A stretch of DNA of 64,000 nucleotides. It comes from Mycobacterium sp. OAS707 (GTDB lineage Bacteria > Actinomycetota > Actinomycetes > Mycobacteriales > Mycobacteriaceae). The translations under genes and the position numbers were made by a program. Positions 39,951-48,615 of this stretch are shown here, piece by piece. The stretch lies in assembly GCF_014873705.1 (NCBI RefSeq), contig NZ_JADBDS010000003.1, positions 62,001-126,000 of the forward strand, given 5' to 3'. The stretch's first letter is position 1, and every line of letters begins with the position of its first letter. The notes below the pieces were generated by a model, which saw nothing but the letters and a program-made list of their open reading frames with translations, was not told the origin of the DNA and made no database searches.

Positions 39951-41774
39951 CTAGGCCAGCGACTCCACCCACGCGCGATGCAGTGCGGCATACCGACCGC
40001 CGGTGCGGCCGATCAACTGCTCGGGTGCACCGTCTTCCACAATGCGGCCGTGCTCGAGCACCAGCACGCGGTCGGCCACCTCGACCGTCGACAAGCGGTG
40101 CGCAATCACCAAAGCGGTGCGGTCGGCCAGCACGGTTTCCAGCGCCCGCTGCACCATCCGCTCGCTCGGAATGTCCAGCGACGACGTGGCTTCGTCGAGG
40201 ATCAGCACCGCAGGGTCTGCGAGGAAGGCCCGCGCGAAGGCCACCAACTGCCGCTGCCCCGCCGAGAGCCGGCCGCCACGCTTGGCGACGTCGGTGTCGT
40301 AGCCGTCGGGCAGCGCCTCGATGAATCGGTCCGCGCCGACGGCGGCCGCCGCTGAGCGGACCTGCTCATCGGTGGCATCGGGGCGACCGAACCGGATGTT
40401 GTCGGCGACGGTGCCCTCGAACATGAAGTTCTCCTGCGTCACCATCACGACGTGGCGTCGCAGCTCACTCTGCGAAATATCCCTCAGGTCAATGCCGTCC
40501 AGCGTCACAGCACCCGACGTCGGGTCGTAGAACCGCGCGATCAGCTTGGCGATCGTGGTCTTGCCCGCGCCGGTGGTGCCCACCAGCGCGACCGTCTGCC
40601 CCGCAGGCACCGAGAAACTCAGGTCGGGCAGCACCAACCGGTCCTGCACATAGGAGAACTTCACGTCGTTGAAGACGACGTCGCCGCGCACCTTACCGAG
40701 CGCCACCGGATGCGCCGGATCCTTGATCCCGGGGCGCTGGGCGAGCACACCGGCCAGTTTCTCCAGCGCCGACGAGGCGGACTGGAATGTGTTGAAGAAC
40801 TGCGAAATCTCCTGCATCGGTTCGAAGAACATCCGAAGATACAGCAGGAACGCGGCCAGGGTGCCGATGGTCATCTGACCGTGCAACACGCGATAGCCGC
40901 CGTAGAGCAACACCACACCGGTAGTCAGGTTGCCGACCAGCTTCACGCCGGGCATGAAGATCGCGAGCAACCGGAAGGTTCGCTCGTTGTCGGTCTTGTA
41001 GCGGTCGGCGATGTCTTCGAAGATCTCTTGGTTGCGCGGCTCACGCCGATAGGCCTGGACCGCCTTGATGCCGGTCATCGTTTCGACGAACTGCACGATC
41101 ACCAGTGCCGCGCTCTCGCGAACCCTGCGGTACGTCTTGGCCGACTCGTTGCGGAACCACCACACCAGCGCCACCAGAATCGGGAACGCCGCCAGACACA
41201 TCAGGCCAAGCCGAACATCCAGTGTGACAAGAAGAATGGCCGTGCCGATCAGCGTGAGCGCAGCGGTGATCAGGCTGTCGAAGCCCGTCTCCAGCATGTC
41301 CTGGATGGCCTCCACGTCGTTGGTGGAGCGGCTGACCACCCGCCCCGACGTGTAACGCTCGTGGAACGCGATGTCCAAGCGCTGGAAGTGCCGGTATATC
41401 CGGCGGCGCAACTCGAGCAGCACCTTCTGGCCGATGCGACCGGAGCGCTGCAGGAAGAACATCCGGCTGGTCGCCTGGATCACCACCACCCCGCACAGCA
41501 CCGCGACGACGACCATCAGCGTGTGTGCCGAGCCGCCGGCAAGGATCGGCGGGATGCCGTGGTCGATGCCGCGTTGCACAAGGATCGGAACCGAAAGGCG
41601 GGCAAGGTTTTCCACCACGACGACGATCGCAAGCAACGCGACCGTCACCTGGTATGGGCGCAACAGCGAAAAGAGCAGGGCCCGGGCTTCGCGGCGGCGC
41701 GGCACGCTTTCGTCGATCGGCAGGCTGTCGTCGTTGTCCTCGTCGAGGCGGCCCCGCCACTCGGTAGTGGTCAT
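39951..41774 (-). CDS. ABC exporter half-transporter (consensus Walker B)
   Basis: A 607-residue type IV ABC exporter with six membrane helices (about residues 40-320) and an ATPase domain. Walker A is GTTGAGKT. The Walker B region is ILDEATSSLD with the catalytic glutamate present (E528). The signature motif is non-standard: LSAGQ instead of LSGGQ. The partner encoded just upstream has the mirror defects, so the two should form a heterodimer with one full ATP site. M. tuberculosis Rv1272c-Rv1273c is a similar pair. The genes overlap by 4 bases. The cargo is unknown. Confidence 0.93.
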   Translation of the reverse strand: MTTTEWRGRLDEDNDDSLPIDESVPRRREARALLFSLLRPYQVTVALLAIVVVVENLARLSVPILVQRGIDHGIPPILAGGSAHTLMVVVAVLCGVVVIQATSRMFFLQRSGRIGQKVLLELRRRIYRHFQRLDIAFHERYTSGRVVSRSTNDVEAIQDMLETGFDSLITAALTLIGTAILLVTLDVRLGLMCLAAFPILVALVWWFRNESAKTYRRVRESAALVIVQFVETMTGIKAVQAYRREPRNQEIFEDIADRYKTDNERTFRLLAIFMPGVKLVGNLTTGVVLLYGGYRVLHGQMTIGTLAAFLLYLRMFFEPMQEISQFFNTFQSASSALEKLAGVLAQRPGIKDPAHPVALGKVRGDVVFNDVKFSYVQDRLVLPDLSFSVPAGQTVALVGTTGAGKTTIAKLIARFYDPTSGAVTLDGIDLRDISQSELRRHVVMVTQENFMFEGTVADNIRFGRPDATDEQVRSAAAAVGADRFIEALPDGYDTDVAKRGGRLSAGQRQLVAFARAFLADPAVLILDEATSSLDIPSERMVQRALETVLADRTALVIAHRLSTVEVADRVLVLEHGRIVEDGAPEQLIGRTGGRYAALHRAWVESLA

Positions 41775-43699
41775 CGGCGCTCAGCCTCCGAGGAGACGTA
41801 GTCGCGCGGCTCGTGCTCTTCCACGAGGTGCTCCAGCCGACCGCGGTCCTCGTCTTCTTCCCATGCGCAACTGCGTTCAGCGCCGTCGTCGAGTTCGTCG
41901 TCTGCGGCCAGCAGGTAGCGATACTGCGGCACGGTGGCCAGCAGCTGCGCGTGTGTGCCGATGTGGGTGATGGTTGCCCCGGCAGAATCGACCCGGCTCA
42001 GCAGCGCCACCTTGTCGGCCAGCAGCACCGTCGACGCCCGGTGGGCGACCACGATGCCGGTCACCGAGTGCAGCACCCGGCGCAGCGCTTCCTCGACGAC
42101 GGCCTCGGTGTGCACATCGAGCGCGGACAGCGTGTCGTCGAGCACGAGGATCTTGGGCGCGGCGAGGATGGCGCGCGCCAGCGAGAGCCGTTGCCGCTGA
42201 CCGCCGGACAGGCTCATGCCCTGCTCGCCGATGCGAGTGTCGAGCCCGAACGGCAGGTCGTAGACGAACTCCGCGGCGGCCACCTCGATGGCCTGCGCCA
42301 GCTGTTCGTCGGTGGCTGGGTTGTCCGCGGATCTGCCGAGCCGAAGGTTCTCGGCCACCGACATGGAGAACAGGGTCGGGTCCTCGAACGCGGTGGCCAC
42401 CGCCTGCCGCAGTGCCGGCAGTGTCAATTCGCGGATGTCCTGGCCGTCGATGCGGATCTCGCCCTCGGTGACGTCGTAGAGGCGGGACAGCAGCGAGGCC
42501 AGCACCGACTTGCCCGAACCCGTCGTACCGACCAGCGCCATCGTCTCCCCTGGCTCGACAGTGGCGTTGACGTGTCGCAGCGCCCAGTCCTGAGAGTCGG
42601 GAAAGCGGAAGCCGACGTCGATCAGTTCCAGCCGACCGCCACGAGGAGTCCGATTCGACGGGCCATCGGTGATTTCCTGTGGCGCGTCGAAGATTTCGGC
42701 GATCCGGTTGGCGGCGGTGAACGACTCCTGCGTCATCGACAGCAGAAAGCCCAGCGACGCGATGGGCCACACCAGCGACAGCATCATCGTGATGAACGCG
42801 ACCAACGTGCCCATCGTCACGTAGCCGTGACCCGCGGCATACGCGCCGAAGCCGAGCACGACGATGAGGGTCAGGTTGGGGATGACCTCCAGCAGGGTCC
42901 AGAACTTCGCGGATACCGACACCCTGCCGACCTGGGTGTCGTACAGGTCGGTCAACTGCTTGTCGAACCTGTCGTAGGTGTAATCCTCACGGCCGAACGA
43001 CTTGACCACCCGTACACCGAGAGCGGACTCCTCGACGTGTGTTGCGACGTGGCCGGCCTGATCCTGCGCCAGCCGGGAAAGCTTGGTGTAGGTCTGCTGA
43101 AAGTGCAGGACAGTCAACGTGATCGGCACAATTGACACCACAACGACTACGCCGAGCGGCCAGTACATCCCCAACAGGATGGCCGTCACCACGGCGATCT
43201 GGATGGTGTTCAGGAGCAGGAACAGCATGCCGAAGGACATGAATCGACGAATGGTGCTCAGGTCGTTCATGATTCGCGACAGCAGTTGACCTGATTGCCA
43301 GCGGCCGTGAAACGACATCGGCAGAATCTGCAGGCGCGCGTAGAGGTCCTTGCGGATGTCGGCCTCGACACCCATGGTGGCGCGGGCGACCAACCACCGA
43401 CGGATGAACCACAGCACAGCCTCCGACACGCCGACGCCCATCGCGGCGGCGCCGAGTATCCACAGCCCGTGCTGGTCCCGGTGGGCCACCGGCCCGTCGA
43501 TGACGGCCTTGGTCATCAGCGGAATGGCCACGGTGGCAACGAGGCTGGACAGCGCGATGAGCACCATCGCGATCCACCGCGCGCGGTACGGCAGCAGATA
43601 GGGCATCAGGCGCCACAGATCCGAACCGGTACGTTGACGCGCCGGCGGTCGTGCGATCGCCGGCGCCGAGCGCAACGTATCTATGGTCGATTCAGTCAA
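41771..43699 (-). CDS. ABC exporter half-transporter (degenerate Walker B)
   Basis: A 642-residue ABC exporter with six helices and an ATPase domain. Walker A GTTGSGKS and signature LSGGQ are standard. The Walker B is followed by aspartate instead of glutamate (LVLDD, D522), the hallmark of the degenerate half of heterodimeric exporters. A 40-residue acidic tail (EEDEDRGRLEHLVEEHEP) extends the C-terminus. It overlaps the 607-residue partner by 4 bases and follows a third exporter gene by 15 bases. Confidence 0.93.
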   Translation of the reverse strand: MTESTIDTLRSAPAIARPPARQRTGSDLWRLMPYLLPYRARWIAMVLIALSSLVATVAIPLMTKAVIDGPVAHRDQHGLWILGAAAMGVGVSEAVLWFIRRWLVARATMGVEADIRKDLYARLQILPMSFHGRWQSGQLLSRIMNDLSTIRRFMSFGMLFLLLNTIQIAVVTAILLGMYWPLGVVVVVSIVPITLTVLHFQQTYTKLSRLAQDQAGHVATHVEESALGVRVVKSFGREDYTYDRFDKQLTDLYDTQVGRVSVSAKFWTLLEVIPNLTLIVVLGFGAYAAGHGYVTMGTLVAFITMMLSLVWPIASLGFLLSMTQESFTAANRIAEIFDAPQEITDGPSNRTPRGGRLELIDVGFRFPDSQDWALRHVNATVEPGETMALVGTTGSGKSVLASLLSRLYDVTEGEIRIDGQDIRELTLPALRQAVATAFEDPTLFSMSVAENLRLGRSADNPATDEQLAQAIEVAAAEFVYDLPFGLDTRIGEQGMSLSGGQRQRLSLARAILAAPKILVLDDTLSALDVHTEAVVEEALRRVLHSVTGIVVAHRASTVLLADKVALLSRVDSAGATITHIGTHAQLLATVPQYRYLLAADDELDDGAERSCAWEEDEDRGRLEHLVEEHEPRDYVSSEAERR

Positions 43700-43714
43700 A
43701 GCGGTTCCAGGGTC

Positions 43715-45607
43715 TCATGCCGCTACGACATCCTCGGGATCCTTTTTGGTGCCGAACTGCGTCCGATAGAGCTCGGCGTACCGCCCTCCGCGGCGCAGCA
43801 GCTGCTCATGCGAGCCGCGTTCGACGATCCGGCCGTCTTCGACCACCAGGATCACGTCGGCTGCACGGATCGTGGAGAGCCGATGGGCGATCACGATGGA
43901 CGTCCGACCGGCCAACGCCTCGGCCAACGCCTGCTGGACCGCGGCCTCCGAAGCCGAGTCCAGCGATGCGGTGGCCTCGTCGAGGACGACCACCCGCGAG
44001 CGGCCGAGCAGTAGCCGGGCGATGGTGAGCCGCTGCCGTTGACCGCCCGACAAGCGGTACCCGCGCTCACCGACGACGGTGTCCAACCCGTCGGGCATGT
44101 CGGCCACGACGTCGGCCAGGCGGGCCCGGTCCAGTGCACACCAAAGCTCTTCGTCGGTCGCGTCCGGAGCGGCCAGTTTCAGGTTGGAGCGGATGGACTC
44201 GTGGAACAGGTGGCCGTCCTGGGTGACCATGCCGACGGTTTCCTTCAGCGAGGCGAACGTGGCATCACGGACATCGACGCCGTTGAGGCGTACCGCACCC
44301 GAGTCGACGTCGTAGAGCCGCCCGAACAACGACGCGATGGTCGACTTGCCCGCGCCGGACGAGCCGACGAGGGCGACCATCTGACCCGGCTCCGCGGTGA
44401 ACGAAACGCCGTGTAGCACTTCGTCTCCGCCGCGGTCGTCCAAGACGGCCACCTCTTCAAGCGAAGCAAGCGAAACTGCCTCGGCAGACGGATAGGAGAA
44501 CCGCACGTCGTCGAGTTCCACCGTCACGGGTCCGTCCGGTACAGCTACCGCGTCCGGCTTCTCCTGGATCAGCGGCACCAGGTCCAGCACCTCGAAGACC
44601 CGCTCGAAACTGACCAGCGCACTTGCGATCTCGACGTGGGCGTTGGCCAGGGCGGTCAGCGGTGAGTACAGCCGGGTGAGCAGTAGCGCCAGCGAGACGA
44701 TCGCACCCGTCTGAAGGTGTCCACCGATCGCAAGCACGCCGCCGAGCCCGTACACCAGCGCCAGCGCCAGTGCCGACATCAGCGTCAACGAGTTCATGAA
44801 GACCGACTGCAACATCGCGGTCCGCACGCCGATGTCGCGTACGCGCCCGGCCCGCGCCCCGAACTCGCGCGACTCCGTTGCCGGGCTGCCGAACAACTTC
44901 ACCAGGGTTGCGCCCGGAGCCGAAAAGCGTTCGGTCATCTGGGTATTCATCGTCGCGTTGTGGACGGCGGCTTCGCGGGCCAGCTGCGCCATGTTGCGAC
45001 CCATCCAGCGGGCGGGGATCAGGAACAGCGGCATCAGGATCAAAGACAGCAGGGTGACCTGCCAGGAGATGCTGAGCATGACCACAAGCGTCAGCGTCAG
45101 CGTGACGATGTTGGTGACGACTCCGGAGAAGGTATCCGAGAAGGCGCGTTGTGCCCCCATCACGTCGTTGCCGAGTCGGCTCACCAGAGCGCCGGTCCTG
45201 GTGCGGGTGAAGAACGCGATGGGCATCCGCTGCACGTGATCGAAAACGGCGGTCCGCAAGTCGAGAATGAGACCTTCGCCGATGGTCGAGGAGAGCCAGC
45301 GGGTCACCAGCGATATGACCGTCTCAGCCACGGCGACCGCTGCGATCACCCCGGCTAGCGCAACGACGGCGCCGAGCGCGCCTCGGCCGATCTCGTCGAT
45401 GACCTTGCCCGCCAGCAGCGGCGTCGCCAAACCGAGCAACGCGCCGACGACGCTGACCGCGACGAAGGCGCCAAGCCGGCGGTGGTGCCGTCCCGCGAAG
45501 CGCCAGATGCGGCCCACCAACCGGCGGTCGGCCAACAACCGCAAATCGCCGCCACGCGCGCGGACCTGGCGGTAGAGACTTTGCCGCGCCACAGTTTCAA
45601 AGGTCAT
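43715..45607 (-). CDS. ABC exporter, probably homodimeric
   Basis: A 630-residue ABC exporter with six helices, Walker A GSSGAGKS, signature LSGGQ and Walker B VLDEATASLD, all consensus, so it could work as a homodimer. ATG 45607 is preferred over an in-frame ATG at 45631. An insert of about 20 residues (SLASLEEVAVLDDRGGDEV) sits between the first strands of the ATPase domain. It is first in a three-gene exporter operon; its stop is 15 bases before the next exporter gene. Cargo unknown. Confidence 0.9.
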   Translation of the reverse strand: MTFETVARQSLYRQVRARGGDLRLLADRRLVGRIWRFAGRHHRRLGAFVAVSVVGALLGLATPLLAGKVIDEIGRGALGAVVALAGVIAAVAVAETVISLVTRWLSSTIGEGLILDLRTAVFDHVQRMPIAFFTRTRTGALVSRLGNDVMGAQRAFSDTFSGVVTNIVTLTLTLVVMLSISWQVTLLSLILMPLFLIPARWMGRNMAQLAREAAVHNATMNTQMTERFSAPGATLVKLFGSPATESREFGARAGRVRDIGVRTAMLQSVFMNSLTLMSALALALVYGLGGVLAIGGHLQTGAIVSLALLLTRLYSPLTALANAHVEIASALVSFERVFEVLDLVPLIQEKPDAVAVPDGPVTVELDDVRFSYPSAEAVSLASLEEVAVLDDRGGDEVLHGVSFTAEPGQMVALVGSSGAGKSTIASLFGRLYDVDSGAVRLNGVDVRDATFASLKETVGMVTQDGHLFHESIRSNLKLAAPDATDEELWCALDRARLADVVADMPDGLDTVVGERGYRLSGGQRQRLTIARLLLGRSRVVVLDEATASLDSASEAAVQQALAEALAGRTSIVIAHRLSTIRAADVILVVEDGRIVERGSHEQLLRRGGRYAELYRTQFGTKKDPEDVVAA

Positions 45608-45659
45608 CAAATCACCGTAGAACCTCAACAATGGATGAGGTCAACGGCTTCCCCGCACC

Positions 45660-46208
45660 TCAGACGATGCCGAAGTACCCCAGTACGCCCGCAGCGAAAA
45701 CCACGAGCAGCGGATTGGCCTTGGTGCGGATGAAGATCAAGGTGCAGATCGCTGTCAGCGTGTATGCCCGCCAGTCGTGGTCGGCGGCGCGGCTCATCAC
45801 CAGCGACGTGGCCATGATCAGGCCGACGGTCAGCGGCGCGAAGCCCTTCTCGACAGCGATTCGCCACTTCGATTGCTGAGCCTTCTTCCAGAACAGCGTG
45901 ACGGCGTACATCAGCGATGCGGCGGGCAACAGCATCGCGACCGTCGCGATCAGCCCGCCGACGATGGCACCGGGAACGCCGCCAACCGTCAGTCCCGCCC
46001 CGTAGCCGACGAGCGTCACGATCAGAATGCTTGGCCCCGGCGCGGTCTGCGAGATCGAGAAGATGTCGGCGAACTGGCTGTCGGTCATCCAGTGGTGACC
46101 CTTGACCGCCTGCAGATGCATCTCGGGAAGGACCGCGTTGCCGCCGCCGATCGACAGCAGCGAAAGCGACGCGAACAACCCCGCGACTTGCAGGTAGGTG
46201 TGGATCAT
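45660..46208 (-). CDS. Chromate transporter family protein, second half (ChrA C-terminal type)
   Basis: A 182-residue membrane protein with about five helices and the family motif GGGNAVLPEM near the N-terminus, followed by SQTAPGPS. ATG 46208 overlaps the stop of the 187-residue first half (ATGA), so the two short proteins are made together as a split chromate ion transporter (CHR family, short type). Whether chromate, sulfate or another anion is the true cargo is not shown by the sequence. Confidence 0.88.
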   Translation of the reverse strand: MIHTYLQVAGLFASLSLLSIGGGNAVLPEMHLQAVKGHHWMTDSQFADIFSISQTAPGPSILIVTLVGYGAGLTVGGVPGAIVGGLIATVAMLLPAASLMYAVTLFWKKAQQSKWRIAVEKGFAPLTVGLIMATSLVMSRAADHDWRAYTLTAICTLIFIRTKANPLLVVFAAGVLGYFGIV

Positions 46209-46768
46209 GCGGGCCGTTCCCTCGGCCACGCCCAAAACAGGCTGACCGGCGCGAGGATGGCCAGCACCACCGGAAGTGGCCATCGCACAAGGCCGTTCAG
46301 CACGAAGGCCGCCGCGAAGAGCAGCACCGGCATCAGCCCCGTCAGGCACTTGCGGCCAGTTTGGATCACCATCGCCAGCGTCAACGCCACCGCGGCCGCC
46401 GAGGCGCCGTGCAGGACGCCCTTGACCGCGGGTATCTCCTTGAACCGGAAGTAGAAGAAGCCGGCCACCATGATCAGAACGACGGGCAGAAGGCAGAGGC
46501 CGACAACCGCGGCCACTGCGCCGGGCAAACCCCGCATCTTCGAACCGGCGAACACCGCCATGTTCACCTGATTGGCGCCAGGCAGGATCCGGCACATCGT
46601 CATCGCGGACAGGAACTCCGCCTCGCCCATCCACTCCTTTTCGACGACGAGCACTTCGCGTGACCACGCCGAGAGCCCACCGCCGAACGATGCGAGCGCA
46701 ATGTGGTTGAACGTCCACGCGAGCTCGAAGAGCGAGACCTTGACGGGCCCCGCGTCGACATCACTCAT
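46205..46768 (-). CDS. Chromate transporter family protein, first half (ChrA N-terminal type)
   Basis: A 187-residue membrane protein with the CHR signature FGGGLSAWSREV near residue 28 and the conserved CRILPGANQVN motif. Short CHR proteins usually come as adjacent pairs that assemble with opposite membrane orientation. The gene overlaps the end of the phospholipase-D-like gene by 8 bases and the second half by 4 bases. Confidence 0.9.
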   Translation of the reverse strand: MSDVDAGPVKVSLFELAWTFNHIALASFGGGLSAWSREVLVVEKEWMGEAEFLSAMTMCRILPGANQVNMAVFAGSKMRGLPGAVAAVVGLCLLPVVLIMVAGFFYFRFKEIPAVKGVLHGASAAAVALTLAMVIQTGRKCLTGLMPVLLFAAAFVLNGLVRWPLPVVLAILAPVSLFWAWPRERPA

Positions 46769-47750
46769 GCATCAGATCGTGGTCGTGCGGGAAGTCGTCC
46801 TCGTGGTGCTGGGCCGGATCGAGTGGGTCCGGCGCTTCGTAGTGGTGCGAGGTGTCCCAGTCGCTGTCGAAGACCTCTTTCAGCCGCCCGACGATGGCCG
46901 GGTCCTCGGTCATGATGCCGAGCTCGCGACGCAGGTCGAAGGCGCTACGGTCGATGTTCATCGACCCCACCAGGGCCCGTCGGCCGTCGACGATGATCAA
47001 CTTCGCGTGCACGCGCAGATTCTTTTGTTTGTGCACCTTGACGCCGAAGCGCCGTAGCGTCCGCAGCGACGCGAAAGTGTCGAGAATGTCCCATTCACTG
47101 ATGCCGTGCTTACCGCCGCAGAGCACATGCACCTTGACGCCACGATCGGCCGCGGCGGCGAGGCGCTCCATAATGACCGCGTCGACGTACTTCGGGTGCT
47201 GCACATCCAGGCGCTCCGTGGCCGTGTCGATGAATTGCGCCATGTGATAGCGCGAATTCGAATTACTCCACAGCAGACCCTCATAAGCCGAGCAGTCCCA
47301 ATCCCGATGCTCCCAGTCGGCATTGAATACTTCGACGATCTGCGCGACGTGATAGGGGTTATCGGTGATTACCCCGTAGTCGCGGGTCAGCGTGAAATAC
47401 TTTTCCATCAGATTGAACGTCGCGACCAGCGCAACTTTTTCGTCGACCACAATCGATTTCTCGTGGGTCACGTAGAACTTCGGGTTGGCCCACTGCACCG
47501 CGATCCCGGCGTTTTGAAATTGCTCGAAGGTCTCATCATTGGCTCGATCGCCGCCTGATCGTGCCGCATTGAGCTGCACCCTCACATCGACGCCTGCGTT
47601 CTTCCGGTCAATGACGGCGGCGACCAAACTCGGCTCGGTGAACGTGAATTGCTTGATCAAAAGGGAATTTTGCGCGGAATTGATGAATTCGCGGACCGGA
47701 TCCAAGCCGTCATCGGGCTCGACAATCAGACGCGGAGATAGCGGGAGCAT
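46761..47750 (-). CDS. Phospholipase-D-superfamily protein
   Basis: A 329-residue protein with two HxKx4D motifs, HEKSIVVDEK in the first half and HAKLIIVDGRR in the second, the latter followed by GSMNID. This is the complete double catalytic signature of the cardiolipin synthase/phospholipase D superfamily. It may make or remodel phospholipids, or be a nuclease-like member. No signal peptide or N-terminal membrane helices are seen, unlike usual cardiolipin synthases. First gene of the operon with the split chromate transporter; divergent from prrA. Confidence 0.88.
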   Translation of the reverse strand: MLPLSPRLIVEPDDGLDPVREFINSAQNSLLIKQFTFTEPSLVAAVIDRKNAGVDVRVQLNAARSGGDRANDETFEQFQNAGIAVQWANPKFYVTHEKSIVVDEKVALVATFNLMEKYFTLTRDYGVITDNPYHVAQIVEVFNADWEHRDWDCSAYEGLLWSNSNSRYHMAQFIDTATERLDVQHPKYVDAVIMERLAAAADRGVKVHVLCGGKHGISEWDILDTFASLRTLRRFGVKVHKQKNLRVHAKLIIVDGRRALVGSMNIDRSAFDLRRELGIMTEDPAIVGRLKEVFDSDWDTSHHYEAPDPLDPAQHHEDDFPHDHDLMHE

Positions 47751-47910
47751 GATTTCGCAGATGCTAGCACCGGGGCATTAGCGTCGCTTTGCTATCGCGT
47801 GAACGTTCAGCCGGCCGTGACACGGCGGTGATAAGACCGCAGCCACGGTGATACCGCGTCGCTTGGGTACCTGGCACATCGGCGGCAGGTCTTCAGGCAA
47901 GATTGCGGGC

Positions 47911-48612
47911 ATGGACAGTGGAGCGGCTTCGCCCCGCGTGCTTGTGGTGGACGACGACCCCGACGTGTTGGCGTCGCTCGAACGCGGGCTGCGGCTGTCC
48001 GGATTCGATGTGGCGACGGCCGTCGACGGCGCCGAGGCGCTGCGCAGCGCCACTGAGACCCGGCCCGACGCGATCGTGCTGGACATCAACATGCCGGTGC
48101 TCGACGGCGTCAGCGTGGTGACGGCGCTGCGGGCGATGGACAACGACGTGCCGGTCTGCGTGCTGTCGGCGCGCAGTTCCGTCGACGACAGGGTGGCCGG
48201 CCTGGAGGCTGGCGCCGACGACTATCTGGTCAAGCCGTTTGTGCTGGCCGAACTGGTCGCGCGGGTCAAGGCGCTGCTGCGCCGGCGTGGTGCGACCGCG
48301 ACGTTCTCGTCGGAGACCATCACGGTGGGCCCGCTCGAGGTCGACATCCCCGGCAGGCGTGCCCGCGTCAACGGTGCCGACGTCGACCTGACCAAGCGCG
48401 AGTTCGACCTGCTCGCCGTGCTCGCCGAGCACAAGACGGCGGTGCTGTCCCGCGCGCAGCTGTTGGAGCTGGTGTGGGGTTACGACTTCGCGGCCGACAC
48501 CAACGTCGTCGACGTGTTCATCGGTTATCTGCGTCGCAAGCTGGAGGCCGGCGGCGCGCCGAGGCTGCTGCACACCGTCCGCGGCGTGGGGTTTGTGCTC
48601 AGGACGCAATAG
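47911..48612 (+). CDS. prrA: Response regulator PrrA
   Basis: A 233-residue OmpR/PhoB-type response regulator. The receiver domain has acidic residues D14-D16, phosphoacceptor D58 (VLDINMP) and K in LVKPF. The winged-helix domain includes DLTKREFDLLAVLAEH and NVVDVFIGYLRRKLEAGG. The sequence is nearly the same as M. tuberculosis PrrA. ATG 47911 gives MDSGAASPRVLVVDDD; the longer frame is not needed. PrrAB is essential in M. tuberculosis and linked to early intracellular growth and, in M. smegmatis, to respiration and ammonium. prrB follows 3 bases later. Confidence 0.97.
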   Translation: MDSGAASPRVLVVDDDPDVLASLERGLRLSGFDVATAVDGAEALRSATETRPDAIVLDINMPVLDGVSVVTALRAMDNDVPVCVLSARSSVDDRVAGLEAGADDYLVKPFVLAELVARVKALLRRRGATATFSSETITVGPLEVDIPGRRARVNGADVDLTKREFDLLAVLAEHKTAVLSRAQLLELVWGYDFAADTNVVDVFIGYLRRKLEAGGAPRLLHTVRGVGFVLRTQ

Positions 48613-48615
48613 GTC

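Noticed and set aside
40452..43135. Plus-strand open frames of about 440-450 codons opposite the ABC exporters
   Set aside because: Shadow frames: the opposite strand has full ABC exporter motifs in order.
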